From Lysobacter auxotrophicus (GTDB taxonomy: Bacteria; Pseudomonadota; Gammaproteobacteria; Xanthomonadales; Xanthomonadaceae), in contig NZ_AP027041.1 in NCBI RefSeq assembly GCF_027924565.1, positions 496,001 through 560,000 on the forward strand: DNA of 64,000 bases. Reading direction: 5' to 3'. This document shows positions 8,816 through 20,878 of this stretch, piece after piece. Below the pieces are notes generated by a model. The model searched no databases. It had not been told where the DNA came from and worked only from the letters and a program-made list of their open reading frames with translations. Each line of letters starts with the position of its first letter. Positions within the stretch are counted from its first letter, which is position 1. Both the position numbers and the translations under genes were made by a program.

Positions 8816-9823
8816 GTGAGCCGCGTGGTCTGTTTCGGTGAGCTGCTGCTGCGCCTGTCCGCGCCCGGCCGCGAGCGCGTGCTGCAATCGCCGTCGCTGG
8901 ACGTGCACATCGGCGGCGCCGAGGCCAACGTCGCGGTGCTGCTCGCGCAGCTGGGCCACGACGCGGCGATGGTGTCGACCGTCGCCGACAACGCGCTGGG
9001 CGCCGCGGCCGTCGCGGAACTGCGCCGCCATGGCGTGGACACGCGCGCGACGCGCGCGTCGGAAGGGCGCATGGGCCTGTATTTCCTTTCGCACGGCGCG
9101 ATGCAGCGCCCGAGCGAAGTGCTGTACGACCGCGCCTATTCGGCGTTCGTGCGCAACGCCGACTACGACTGGGACGCGCTGCTCGACGGCGCTTCATGGC
9201 TGCACCTGTCCGGCGTGAGCCCGGCGCTGGGCCTGGCGACCGCGCAGGCGACGATCGACGCCGCGCGCGCGGCGCGACGCCTCGGGGTCAAGGTGTCCTT
9301 CGACGGCAACTTCCGCGGCAAGCTGTGGCAGGCGTGGGATGGCGACGCCGCCGGGCTGCTGCGCCAGATCTTCGAACAGGCCGACATCGTCTTCGCCGAC
9401 CACCGCGACATCGCCATCGTGCTCGGCGAACGCGTGCATTCCGAAGGCGAGCAGGCCGTCGCCGAAGCCGCCACGCGCGCATTCGCCGCGTTGCCGAACC
9501 TGCGCTGGCTCACCTGCACGCTGCGCACGCAGCACAGTGTCGACCGGCACACGCTGTCGGCGGTGATGGTCGAACGCGACGGCTCGCGTCGCCGCGCGCC
9601 CGATTACGCGCTCGACGGCATCGTCGACCGCATCGGGACCGGCGATGCGTTCGCCGGCGGCGTGCTGCACGGGCTCATCCAGGGCATGGCGCCCGCGGAA
9701 GTGCTGCATTTCGGCCTCGGCGCGGCCGTGCTCAAGCATTCGATCCCGGGCGATTTCTGCCTGGCCAGCGCGCAGGAAATCCACGACGTCACCTCGCAGG
9801 CCGGCTTCCATGTCCGCCGTTGA
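8816..9823 (+). CDS. kdgK: 2-dehydro-3-deoxygluconokinase, PfkB family
   Basis: Phosphorylates 2-keto-3-deoxygluconate, the end product of pectin and alginate breakdown, to KDPG. The 335-residue protein has PfkB features: N-terminal 'GELLLRLSAPG', substrate-binding 'IGGAEANVAVLLAQLG', 'VSFDGNFRGKLW', and C-terminal 'DRIGTGDAFAGGVLHG' with catalytic base Asp277 in the anion hole. The GTG start at 8816 follows GGGGAG with good spacing. It overlaps the aldolase gene by 14 bp, and KdgK followed by Eda is the expected pathway order. A short reading frame in the leader (8634-8819) overlaps the start by GTGA. Confidence 0.88.
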   Translation: MSRVVCFGELLLRLSAPGRERVLQSPSLDVHIGGAEANVAVLLAQLGHDAAMVSTVADNALGAAAVAELRRHGVDTRATRASEGRMGLYFLSHGAMQRPSEVLYDRAYSAFVRNADYDWDALLDGASWLHLSGVSPALGLATAQATIDAARAARRLGVKVSFDGNFRGKLWQAWDGDAAGLLRQIFEQADIVFADHRDIAIVLGERVHSEGEQAVAEAATRAFAALPNLRWLTCTLRTQHSVDRHTLSAVMVERDGSRRRAPDYALDGIVDRIGTGDAFAGGVLHGLIQGMAPAEVLHFGLGAAVLKHSIPGDFCLASAQEIHDVTSQAGFHVRR

Positions 9824-10445
9824 CGCACGCGCCGTGCTGCACGGGCACCGCATCATGCCCGTGTACACGCCGGCCAGCGTCGAGGAAGCGCGCAACGTGG
9901 CGCGCGCGCTGCAGGCCGGCGGCATCGGCGCGATCGAAGTCACCCTGCGCACGCCGGTCGCGATGGGCGCGGTCGCCGCGCTCGTGCGCGAGATGCCCGA
10001 CATGCGCATCGGCGCCGGCACCGTGCTCGAGGTGGAGCAACTGCGCCGGCTGAAGGACATCGGCGCGGCGTTCGCCGTGTCGCCCGGCAGCACGCGCGAA
10101 CTGCTCGACGCCGCGGTCGAGCTGGAAATCGCCTACCTGCCCGGCGTGGCGACCGGCAGCGAGGTCATGGCGGCACTCGCCGCGGGCCATCGGCTGCTCA
10201 AGGTGTTTCCGGCCGAACCGATCAACGCGCTCGAACTGATCGACGCCTGGCGCGGCCCGTTCGCGCAGGCGAGCTTCTGTCCGACGGGCGGCATCGATGC
10301 CGCGCGCGCCGGCGACTACCTGCGTCGGGCGAACGTCGCCTGCCTGGGCGGTTCGTGGCTGACGCCAGCCGATGCGTTGCGCGAGGGCGACTGGGCGCGC
10401 GTGGAACGCCTCGCGCGCGAGGCGGCGTCGCTCGCGGATCGGTGA
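9810..10445 (+). CDS. eda: KDPG / 2-keto-4-hydroxyglutarate aldolase
   Basis: Cleaves KDPG into pyruvate and glyceraldehyde-3-phosphate, the last step of the pectin pathway coded here and of the Entner-Doudoroff route. The 211-residue TIM-barrel protein shows 'IMPVYTPASVEEA', the catalytic Glu in 'GAIEVTLRTP', 'RIGAGTVLEVEQL', 'AVSPGSTREL', the Schiff-base Lys in 'RLLKVFPAE', and 'FCPTGGIDAARA'. The ATG at 9810 lies inside the end of kdgK, so the two genes are one transcript and probably translationally coupled. Its length is normal for the family. Confidence 0.92.
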   Translation: MSAVDARAVLHGHRIMPVYTPASVEEARNVARALQAGGIGAIEVTLRTPVAMGAVAALVREMPDMRIGAGTVLEVEQLRRLKDIGAAFAVSPGSTRELLDAAVELEIAYLPGVATGSEVMAALAAGHRLLKVFPAEPINALELIDAWRGPFAQASFCPTGGIDAARAGDYLRRANVACLGGSWLTPADALREGDWARVERLAREAASLADR

Positions 10446-10548
10446 CGCAGCGCGTCGAAAACCGCACATCCAAGCACCATGCCGACGCCCGCCAAGCGGC
10501 CGGATCGCCAAACTGGCCGAATTCCCGCACTTTTTCGTGAAAAACCAC

Positions 10549-10577
10549 TTGGCGCAGCGTTTGTGTTGCCCTACATT
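10549..10577 (+). promoter_or_regulatory. predicted sigma-70 promoter for the HU-like gene
   Basis: TTGGCG (10549-10554) and TACATT (10572-10577) with an ideal 17-bp spacer, 60 bp upstream of the ATG. The preceding TTTTTC GT GAAAAA palindrome (10531-10544) may mark the end of the eda transcript. Confidence 0.65.
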
Positions 10578-10637
10578 CCGCTTGCCTAGCTGCGGTTTAC
10601 GGGCATCCATCAACCATTCGAGTATCACGAGACACAT

Positions 10638-11021
10638 ATGGCGAAGACGAAGAAAGTGGCAAAGAAGGCCGCCCCGAAGAAGGCCGCTGCCAAGCCGGCC
10701 GCTCCGAAGCCGATCAAGGAAGTGCTGTCCAAGTCGGGTCTGGTCGCGCACCTGTCGGAAACGACGGGCGTGGTCGCCAAGGACGTCCGCAACGTGCTGG
10801 CCGCGCTGGAAGGCGCCGTGCACGCGTCCATCAGCAAGAAGGGCGCGGGTGCGTTCACCCTGCCGGGCCTGCTGAAGATCACCGCCGTCAGCGTTGCTGC
10901 CAAGCCGAAGCGCAAGGGCATCAACCCGTTCACCAAGGAAGAGCAGTGGTTCGCTGCCAAGCCGGCCACGGTGAAGGTCAAGGTCCGTCCGCTGAAGAAG
11001 CTGAAGGACGCCGCGGCCTGA
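10638..11021 (+). CDS. HU-family DNA-binding protein with histone H1-like Ala/Lys/Pro-rich N-terminal tail
   Basis: Nucleoid protein of 127 residues. Residues 1-28 are a basic tail built of repeated KKAAPKKAAAKPAAPK units, as in H1-like bacterial proteins. The rest matches the HU/IHF fold: helices around 'LVAHLSETTGVVAKDVRNVLAALEG', then 'AGAFTLPGLLKITAVSVAAK' and the arm region 'RKGINPFTKEEQWFAAKP', where the usual RNPxTG of HU reads 'INPFTKEE'. Xanthomonads are known to carry such extended HU proteins beside ordinary HU. It stands alone between its own promoter (10549) and a terminator hairpin (11031), suggesting strong independent expression. Confidence 0.85.
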   Translation: MAKTKKVAKKAAPKKAAAKPAAPKPIKEVLSKSGLVAHLSETTGVVAKDVRNVLAALEGAVHASISKKGAGAFTLPGLLKITAVSVAAKPKRKGINPFTKEEQWFAAKPATVKVKVRPLKKLKDAAA

Positions 11022-11030
11022 TCACCGCGC

Positions 11031-11064
11031 AGGATGCGGCGCGCGCAAAAGGCCGCCGCATCCT
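11031..11064 (+). terminator. terminator-like hairpin after the HU-like gene
   Basis: An 11-bp perfect stem AGGATGCGGCG/CGCCGCATCCT-type begins 9 bp after the stop codon. It is followed by CTTGAA rather than a T-run, so termination efficiency is uncertain. Confidence 0.6.
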
Positions 11065-11085
11065 CTTGAAGGCAGTACCGGGTGA

Positions 11086-11142
11086 AGGCAGGAGTGAGCA
11101 GTGAGCGCGGGCCATTGCCCGCCCACTTCTGATTCCTGCCTT
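11086..11142. terminator. nested inverted repeat between convergent genes
   Basis: Outer arms AGGCAGGA (11086-11093) and TCCTGCCT (11134-11141), with inner arms GCGGGC and GCCCGC and flanking AGTG/CACT. It lies at the convergent ends of the HU-like and MocA-like genes and could work for both; the plus strand continues with TTTACTCGTTT. Confidence 0.45.
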
Positions 11143-11756
11143 TACTCGTTTCTGGCTGCGTCCAGCCAGCCGCGCGATACGGCGTCGGCCACGTCGTCCG
11201 GCGTATCCAGGTCCAGCGCGAGTTCGGGCGCATCCAGCGTCCACACGCCGTCCAGCGTGCTCAGCCGCGCGCCGAAACCCGCATCGCCGCGCAACGCGCG
11301 CGCCTCGTCCAGCAGCCGCGCATCGACCACCGCCGGCACGCCGAGGCGTTCGCCATGCCGCGTCGCCGCGCAACCGACGGGCGAATGCGCGGCGCCGTCG
11401 AGCAGCGCACGCAGGTGGTGTTCCTCCAGCGCGGGTTGATCGCACACCAGGATCAGCGCCGGCGCCTCGACGCCCTGCAGCGCGTTCGCCGCCGCGGCGA
11501 GGCTGGTGGAGAGCCCGCGCGTCCAGTCCGGATTGCCGATGACTTCCAGCCGGTGGTCGATCGCGATCACCTGCAGCGCCCCCGCGACGTCGCGTTCGTA
11601 CGCGCCGGTGACCACCACCAGTCGCGCCGGATGCGTGGCCGTCGCCAGTCGCACCGCGCGATGCACCAGCGCTTCGCCATCGCGCGTGAGCAGTTGTTTC
11701 GGCCGCCCCAGCCGCGTGCTGCCGCCGGCGGCGAGGACGATGGCCGTGTGCTTCAT
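11142..11756 (-). CDS. mocA: MocA-like nucleotidyltransferase (molybdenum cofactor cytidylyltransferase family)
   Basis: Predicted to transfer a CMP group to molybdopterin, giving the cytosine form of the cofactor used by xanthine-oxidase-type enzymes. The 204-residue protein begins 'IVLAAGGSTRLGRPKQLL', the LAAGxSxRxGxxK nucleotide-binding loop of this family, and has 'LVVVTGAYERDV', 'ILVCDQPALEEHH' with the metal-binding Asp, and 'LDLDTPDDV' near the C-terminus. It lies 10 bp after xdhC, its usual partner. No molybdenum hydroxylase gene is nearby. The related GTP:MobA function is less likely, given the xdhC neighbour. Confidence 0.8.
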   Translation of the reverse strand: MKHTAIVLAAGGSTRLGRPKQLLTRDGEALVHRAVRLATATHPARLVVVTGAYERDVAGALQVIAIDHRLEVIGNPDWTRGLSTSLAAAANALQGVEAPALILVCDQPALEEHHLRALLDGAAHSPVGCAATRHGERLGVPAVVDARLLDEARALRGDAGFGARLSTLDGVWTLDAPELALDLDTPDDVADAVSRGWLDAARNE

Positions 11757-11766
11757 GCGGGCGCGC

Positions 11767-12774
11767 TCATGCCGGCACGCCGTGGAGGTGGCGCTGCAGC
11801 TGCGCGGCGATGCTCAGCGCGATCGCTTCCGGGCCGCTGCCGCCCAGGTGCAGGCCGACGGGCGAATGCAGGCGCGGCAGCAGCGCGTCGCGCGACGGCG
11901 GAGGCAGCACGCGGAACAGGTCGTCGCGACGCCGCACCGGCCCGAGCAGGCCGACGAAACCGATCGGCGCGGACGCCAACGCGTGCAGCGCCTCGCGGTC
12001 GAGTTCGAAGTTGTGGTGCATCACCAGCGCGACGTCGTGCCGCCGCGTGGCCGCGAGCAGCGCCTGCGTCGGCGTCAGGTCCGGCGCGTGGTCGGCGAGC
12101 GCGCCGGCGGCGCTCCAGCGCGGGCGACGTTCGACCAGCGTCGTCGTCGCGCCGAGCGCGCGCAGCATCGGCAGCAGGAACGGCGTTTCCGGACCCGCAC
12201 CGAACACGATCACCGACGGCGCCGGCGGCACGTCCAGCGTCCAGCGCGATGGCGCGTCGGTCCAGGCGGGATCGAGCACGGCGAGGCGATGCGTCGTCGT
12301 GTCGTCGCGGGTTGCAATGTCGAGCGCGCCGTCGCGATGCACGCACACATGCAGCGCCGCGCCGTCGCGCCACGCCGCGATGCGCGCGGGCCAGTCGCCG
12401 AGCGCGGCGAGCGGCAGCAGCGCGAGGCGCAGGCGCCCGCGGCAACCGACGGCCGAGCCCGACAGCAGGTCTTCGTCGAAACGCGTGTCGATTTCCATGA
12501 AATCGAGGCGTCGCCCGCGCGCGGCGTCCTGCGCGCGCCGGGCGATTTCCGGCTCCAGGCACCCGCCGCTGAGCCAGCCGACCTGCGTCCCGTCGCCGTC
12601 GAACAACGCCATCGCGCCGGCGCGCACGTAGGTCGAGCCGCTGGTTTCCAGCACGAGCGCGAGCGTCGCGGGGACGCCGCGCCGCACTGCGTCGACGGAG
12701 GCGTCGAGCACGGCGCGCGCGCCGCCGGGCGGCATCGCGCTCGGAATCACGGCGGAGATCGACGGAAGGTCCAT
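11767..12774 (-). CDS. xdhC: XdhC/CoxF-family maturation factor for molybdenum hydroxylases
   Basis: XdhC proteins bind the molybdenum cofactor and help sulfurate and insert it into xanthine dehydrogenase-type enzymes. The 335-residue protein shows the N-terminal domain motifs 'LALVLETSGSTYVRAGAMAL' and 'GWLSGGCLEPEI', with the conserved Gly-Gly-Cys, then 'MEIDTRFDEDLLSGSAVGCRG'. The C-terminal Rossmann-like half contains 'SVIVFGAGPETPFLLPM' and 'VMHHNFELDREAL'. The ATG at 12774 was chosen because the motif-containing part starts there; the frame is open further upstream but lacks a ribosome site. Forms a two-gene unit with the MocA-like gene. Confidence 0.85.
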   Translation of the reverse strand: MDLPSISAVIPSAMPPGGARAVLDASVDAVRRGVPATLALVLETSGSTYVRAGAMALFDGDGTQVGWLSGGCLEPEIARRAQDAARGRRLDFMEIDTRFDEDLLSGSAVGCRGRLRLALLPLAALGDWPARIAAWRDGAALHVCVHRDGALDIATRDDTTTHRLAVLDPAWTDAPSRWTLDVPPAPSVIVFGAGPETPFLLPMLRALGATTTLVERRPRWSAAGALADHAPDLTPTQALLAATRRHDVALVMHHNFELDREALHALASAPIGFVGLLGPVRRRDDLFRVLPPPSRDALLPRLHSPVGLHLGGSGPEAIALSIAAQLQRHLHGVPA

Positions 12775-12851
12775 GCGGCTAGGATGGGCGATGTGCGGAG
12801 GCCGGCGCGTGATTGGAGCACGATGGATCGCCGCACGGGTGCGGTGCTCGG

Positions 12852-12880
12852 GTAGCCCGGGCAAGTGCAGCGCACCCGGG
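12852..12880. repeat. GTAG-headed REP repeat (SMAG-like), single copy
   Basis: GTAGCCCGGGCAAGTGC... with closing GCACCCGGG. This is a variant of the repeat at 1980 and lies 6 bp after the czcA stop codon, where it may protect or end the efflux mRNA. Confidence 0.8.
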
Positions 12881-12886
12881 GCACCG

Positions 12887-17302
<4,416 letters not shown>

Positions 17303-17306
<4 letters not shown>

Positions 17307-18580
17307 GGCGAGGCTCCCGTGTGGGTGCGCGCAGCCGGCTGCACGAAGGCCTCGCCGGTCAGTCGCTGGATTTCGATGAGGGCGCGTCGTGCGTCGAGCG
17401 CGGTGTCGAGTTGCTGGCGCGCGAGCGCCGCGCGCTCGGACTGCAGTTGCGCCCATTCGAGGTAGCTGATCGCGCCGGCGCGATACGCGCGCTCGGCGGC
17501 CGCTTCGGCGCGCGCGAGCGCGGGCAGGATGTCGTCGCGCAGGCGCAGCACTTCCAGCTGCGCGACGCGATACCGCCCGTGCGCGTCCACCAGGGTCGAA
17601 TAGAGCGAAAGCCCGCGCGATTCGCGTTCGATGTCCAGCAGCGCCAGTTCCGCCTGGGCCGCGCGGATCTGCGGCTGCGCGCGTCGCGAGCCGGACAGCG
17701 GCATCGACACGCTTGCGACCAGCGCCGCGTCGTCGCTGTCGTTGAAGGCGCGTACGCCGACTTGCCAGTCGAGGTCCGCCTTCGCCTGCGAACGCGCGAG
17801 TTGCAGGCGCGCTTCGCCGATGCGGCGTTCGTCGGCGAAGCGAACGAGTTCCGGCGTGCGGTCGAGCAGGGTCGCCAGTGCGTCGAAATCGGGAATGGCG
17901 GGCAGCGCGAGCGCGTCGTCGGCCGCCGGTTCGAAGCGCGGCTCGCGTTCGCCCCACAGCGCGGCCAGGTGCTGGCGGGCGGCGTCCATCATGTGCGTGG
18001 CACGGCGCTGGTCGAGTTCGGCGCGCGCCAGGGCCGCCTGCGCCGTAAGCACGACCGATTCCGGCGATGCGCCGGCCTGGAAGCGCTGACGCGCGGCGAC
18101 GACGGTGCGCCTGCGTTGCGCGATGTCGGCATCGGCCAGGTCGCGCCGATGGCGTGCACCGACCACGTCGAGGTAACGGCGTGCGGTTTCGGCCAGCAGG
18201 TCCAGGCGGGCGGCTTCGCGTTCGGGCGCGAGCGCGTCGATGCGGCCCTGCGCGAGCGCGATGCGTGCGTCGCGCTTGCCGCCGCGTTCGAGCACGGAGG
18301 CCAGGCTCAGCGTGAGTTCGGCCGCATCGACGCCGGCGTAGTCGCCCGTGCCGAGGGCGTTTTCGACCTCCACGCCCGCGCGAAGGGCGGGGCGTTGCGC
18401 GGCCTCGTCGAGTTCGGCCGCGCGCGCTTGGCCGCGCAGTGCGGGCAGGCGGAGGTCGGGATGGAAGGCGGCGACGCGTGCGAACGCGTCGTCCAGGGTC
18501 AATCGGTCGCCGGCCCGTGCGGGCGATGCCGCAACGAGCACGGCGACAAGCGCGGCAGGCGCCGCGAGTCGCGAAAACAT
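17303..18580 (-). CDS. czcC: outer-membrane channel of metal efflux, TolC/CzcC family
   Basis: TolC-type trimeric channel protein, 425 residues. The signal peptide ends 'AASPARA'. Two outer-membrane-efflux repeats follow, starting 'LTLDDAFARVAAFHPDLR', with long Ala/Arg/Glu-rich helices ('ETARRYLDVVGARHRRDLADA', 'RQRFQAGASPESVVLTAQAAL'). The second repeat contains 'VGVRAFNDSDDAALVASVSMPLSG' and 'RAGAISYLEWAQLQSERAAL'. The 'FxxGxxS/Y-xxE/D' pattern in both halves marks CzcC-like channels. First structural gene of the efflux set; 54 bp separate it from czcI. Confidence 0.9.
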
Positions 18581-18634
18581 GGAATGGCTCCGATAGGGGA
18601 ATGACGGAACGCCGGCATTGAGCCGGCAGGACGG

Positions 18635-19018
18635 TCAGGCCTGGATCGGAGGACGGAACGGGGCCGCGTGCGTGGTGGGCGCGAACGCGACGGTCTGCGC
18701 CGGCAGCGGCGAATCGCGGTGGATCCGCGGGAGCGCGAACTCCAGCCGCGGCAGCACGGCGGCCTGCTGTCCGCAGCAATGGGTGAGGTGGAGGTGGCTG
18801 TCGTCGTGCGGCTGGCGGTCGCCGTCCGCCGTCGCGGGCGAGGTGACGACGCCATGTCCTTCGGGGTGCGTGTGCCCATCGCCGACGAGCGCGGCGTGCG
18901 CGAGCAGCTCGTGCATTTCCTCGGCGATCGCCAGCGACGGCTTCAGCACCACGCCGCACAGCAGCAGGCCGAGCAGCAGCAGCCGGACAGCGTGGGCGAG
19001 GGCGGGGGCACGGACCAT
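18635..19018 (-). CDS. czcI: CzcI-like small histidine-rich protein at the head of the metal-efflux operon
   Basis: 127 residues. A hydrophobic N-terminal segment 'LLLLGLLLCGVVLKPSLAIA' (signal peptide or membrane anchor) is followed by 'EEMHELLAHA' and a His/Cys region 'GHTHPEGHG...DDSHLHLTHCCGQ'. CzcI proteins sit in this position in czc operons and are thought to modulate expression or bind metal. The ATG at 19018 is supported by TACCCT ending 6 nt before it, with TTGTGT 18 bp further up; the open frame back to 19090 has no better start. Identity rests on position and composition rather than on a strong motif. Confidence 0.65.
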   Translation of the reverse strand: MVRAPALAHAVRLLLLGLLLCGVVLKPSLAIAEEMHELLAHAALVGDGHTHPEGHGVVTSPATADGDRQPHDDSHLHLTHCCGQQAAVLPRLEFALPRIHRDSPLPAQTVAFAPTTHAAPFRPPIQA

Positions 19019-19024
19019 CGCCGC

Positions 19025-19054
19025 AGGGTACGCGCCAGCGCGGGCGATACACAA
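19025..19054 (-). promoter_or_regulatory. predicted promoter of the czcI-CBA operon, leaderless type
   Basis: On the minus strand TTGTGT, an 18-bp spacer and TACCCT are followed by 6 nt and the ATG of czcI. Transcription would start at or next to the start codon. Confidence 0.5.
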
Positions 19055-19134
19055 TTGCGCGCGCTTCACGCGTTGCCGCGAAGCCGTCACATGCGCTGCC
19101 TAGCCTGTGCCGGCTTTTTGCAGGGGAATGCGCG

Positions 19135-20052
19135 ATGCGGTGCGTGGGTCTGGCGTGTGCGGGTTTGCTGATGTTGGCGCTGGGCGGTTGCGAGGGCACG
19201 CAGGCACCGGTCGCGCAGGAGGCGTCCGGCGACGCCGGATCGCTGCCCGCGCCCGTGCTGGAGCAGATGGAAACGCAGCCGCTGCGTGCGCGCGCCGAGG
19301 CCGCGCTTCGCGAACAGCGGCTGCACACGCCGGCCGGCGACAACGCGGTCGAGTACTACCTCGCGTTGCGCGAGCGCGAACCCGATTCGGGCGTGAGCGC
19401 TGCGCTCGCCGAACTGCAGCCGTACGTGCTGATCGCCACCGAGCAGGCCCTCGCGCAGCAGCAGTTGGACGAAGCGCGTCGCCTGATCGGGCTGCTTGCG
19501 CGCATGGACACGCAGGCGCCGGCCCTGCCGCGCCTGCGCGAATCGCTGCGCGTGGCGCAGGAACGCGCCGATCGCGACGAAGGCGCGCGCATCGCCGAAG
19601 CCGCGAAGCCCGTACCCGTCGCACCCGCCCCGACGCCGACGCCCGCGCTTGCACGCGTGGTTCCGCCGAGTGCGCCGTCGCCCGTTCCGGTTGCATCGCC
19701 TCTGTCGGTCGCGCCGGAGGTTCCCGTCGCGCCGAAGGACGCCGCGCCGCCCGCACCCATCGCACGTACCGAACCCGCACCGGCCGCGATGCCGCGTCTG
19801 CTCCGCGACGCGGCGCCGCGATATCCGCTGGCCGCGCGCAATCGCCGCATCGAAGGCAGCGTGCAGGTGGCCTTCACCATCCAGCCCGACGGCACCGTCA
19901 CCGACGTGCGCACCGTGTCGGCGCAGCCGGAAGGCCTGTTCGAACAGGCGGCGCTGGCTGCCGCCGCGCGCTGGCAGTTCGAACCGACGCCGCGTCGCGT
20001 GACCATCACGCGCACCGTCACCTTCCGCCTGCCGCCGGATCCGAAGACCTGA
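19135..20052 (+). CDS. TonB C-terminal-domain lipoprotein (energy transducer TonB family)
   Basis: 305 residues. A lipoprotein signal with lipobox 'LALGGC' (Cys19) replaces the usual TonB membrane anchor. A helical region follows (residues ~45-150, repeats rich in Ala/Glu/Arg), then a Pro/Ala/Val-rich linker of about 70 residues, and a TonB C-terminal domain: 'PRYPLAARNRRIEGSVQVAFTIQPDGTVTDV' and 'AALAAAARWQFEPTP'. The domain is clear; whether a lipid-anchored protein can transduce energy or instead serves in the envelope is unknown. An AGGGGA ribosome site precedes the ATG, and a TAGCCT -10-like box is at 19101. Confidence 0.75.
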   Translation: MRCVGLACAGLLMLALGGCEGTQAPVAQEASGDAGSLPAPVLEQMETQPLRARAEAALREQRLHTPAGDNAVEYYLALREREPDSGVSAALAELQPYVLIATEQALAQQQLDEARRLIGLLARMDTQAPALPRLRESLRVAQERADRDEGARIAEAAKPVPVAPAPTPTPALARVVPPSAPSPVPVASPLSVAPEVPVAPKDAAPPAPIARTEPAPAAMPRLLRDAAPRYPLAARNRRIEGSVQVAFTIQPDGTVTDVRTVSAQPEGLFEQAALAAAARWQFEPTPRRVTITRTVTFRLPPDPKT

Positions 20053-20075
20053 TTGGCGCGTCGCGGCGCAGCGGC

Positions 20076-20081
20076 GACAAT
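20076..20081 (+). promoter_or_regulatory. -10-like box 6 nt before the carboxylesterase ATG (leaderless candidate)
   Basis: GACAAT at 20076-20081, then GCGGGC, then ATG at 20088. There is no ribosome-binding purine run. Same layout as upstream of hemC and ubiE. Confidence 0.45.
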
Positions 20082-20087
20082 GCGGGC

Positions 20088-20795
20088 ATGACTACCGCCG
20101 CCCCGCTGCTGGAAACCGTCGAATTCGAAACCGGACCGTCGCCGACGTGGACGATCCTCTGGCTGCACGGCCTAGGCGCCGACGGCCACGACTTCGCGCC
20201 GATCGTGCCGGAACTGGTGCGCCGCGACTGGCCGGCGCTGCGCTTCGTGTTCCCGCACGCGCCGGTTCGCCCGGTGACGATCAACAACGGCATGCGCATG
20301 CGGGCGTGGTACGACATCGTGCATTTCGACTTCGACGCGCTGCATCGCGACGCGGCGAAGAACCGCGCCGACGAAGCAGGCGTCGCCGAGTCGGTCGCGC
20401 AGGTCGAAGCGCTGATCGCGCGCGAGAACGAGCGCGGCATCCCGTCCGAACGCATCGTGCTGATCGGCTTCTCCCAGGGCGGCGCCATCACCCTGTCGGC
20501 GGGACTGCGTCGGCGCGAGCCGCTCGCCGGCCTTGCCGGCCTGTCCACCTACCTGCCCGAAGTGCCCGCGAGCGCCGCCGCGGCGCTGCAGGCCGCGGCG
20601 ACCTCGCAGCCGTTGTTCATGGCGCACGGGCAGTTCGATCCGGTGGTCCCGGCGGCGATAGGTTTGCGCAGTTCTCAAGCCATGCAGGCGATGGGATTCG
20701 CCCTGGAATGGCATGAATACCCGATGGCCCACCAGGTTTGCGCCGACGAGATCCGCGACCTGGGCGACTGGCTTTCGCGCAGGTTTGCGGCCTAG
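20088..20795 (+). CDS. alpha/beta-hydrolase carboxylesterase (phospholipase/carboxylesterase family)
   Basis: Cytosolic serine esterase of 235 residues acting on short-chain esters; family members are often called EstB or lysophospholipase-like. Motifs are 'TILWLHGLGADGHDF' (oxyanion hole), 'RFVFPHAPVRPVTINNGM', 'RAWYDI', nucleophile elbow 'VLIGFSQGGAIT', the Asp in 'MAHGQFDPVVP', and the His in 'YPMAHQVCADEI'. All catalytic residues are present. Not obviously linked in function to its neighbours, a TonB-like lipoprotein and a LytTR regulator. Confidence 0.88.
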   Translation: MTTAAPLLETVEFETGPSPTWTILWLHGLGADGHDFAPIVPELVRRDWPALRFVFPHAPVRPVTINNGMRMRAWYDIVHFDFDALHRDAAKNRADEAGVAESVAQVEALIARENERGIPSERIVLIGFSQGGAITLSAGLRRREPLAGLAGLSTYLPEVPASAAAALQAAATSQPLFMAHGQFDPVVPAAIGLRSSQAMQAMGFALEWHEYPMAHQVCADEIRDLGDWLSRRFAA

Positions 20796-20878
20796 GCGTT
20801 CCCGACGATTGGTAGCGGGCCCCGCCGGGGGCTATCCTCCCCCTGAACGGCTCTGCCGGCCTGGGGATGGACGCGCCG

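Noticed and set aside
8612-9094. 160-codon minus-strand frame between the receptor and kdgK
   Set aside because: It overlaps kdgK in antisense and has no ribosome site or recognisable domain.
10531-10544. TTTTTC GT GAAAAA palindrome as a full terminator for eda
   Set aside because: The AT-only stem is weak and no T-run follows; noted only as a possible boundary.
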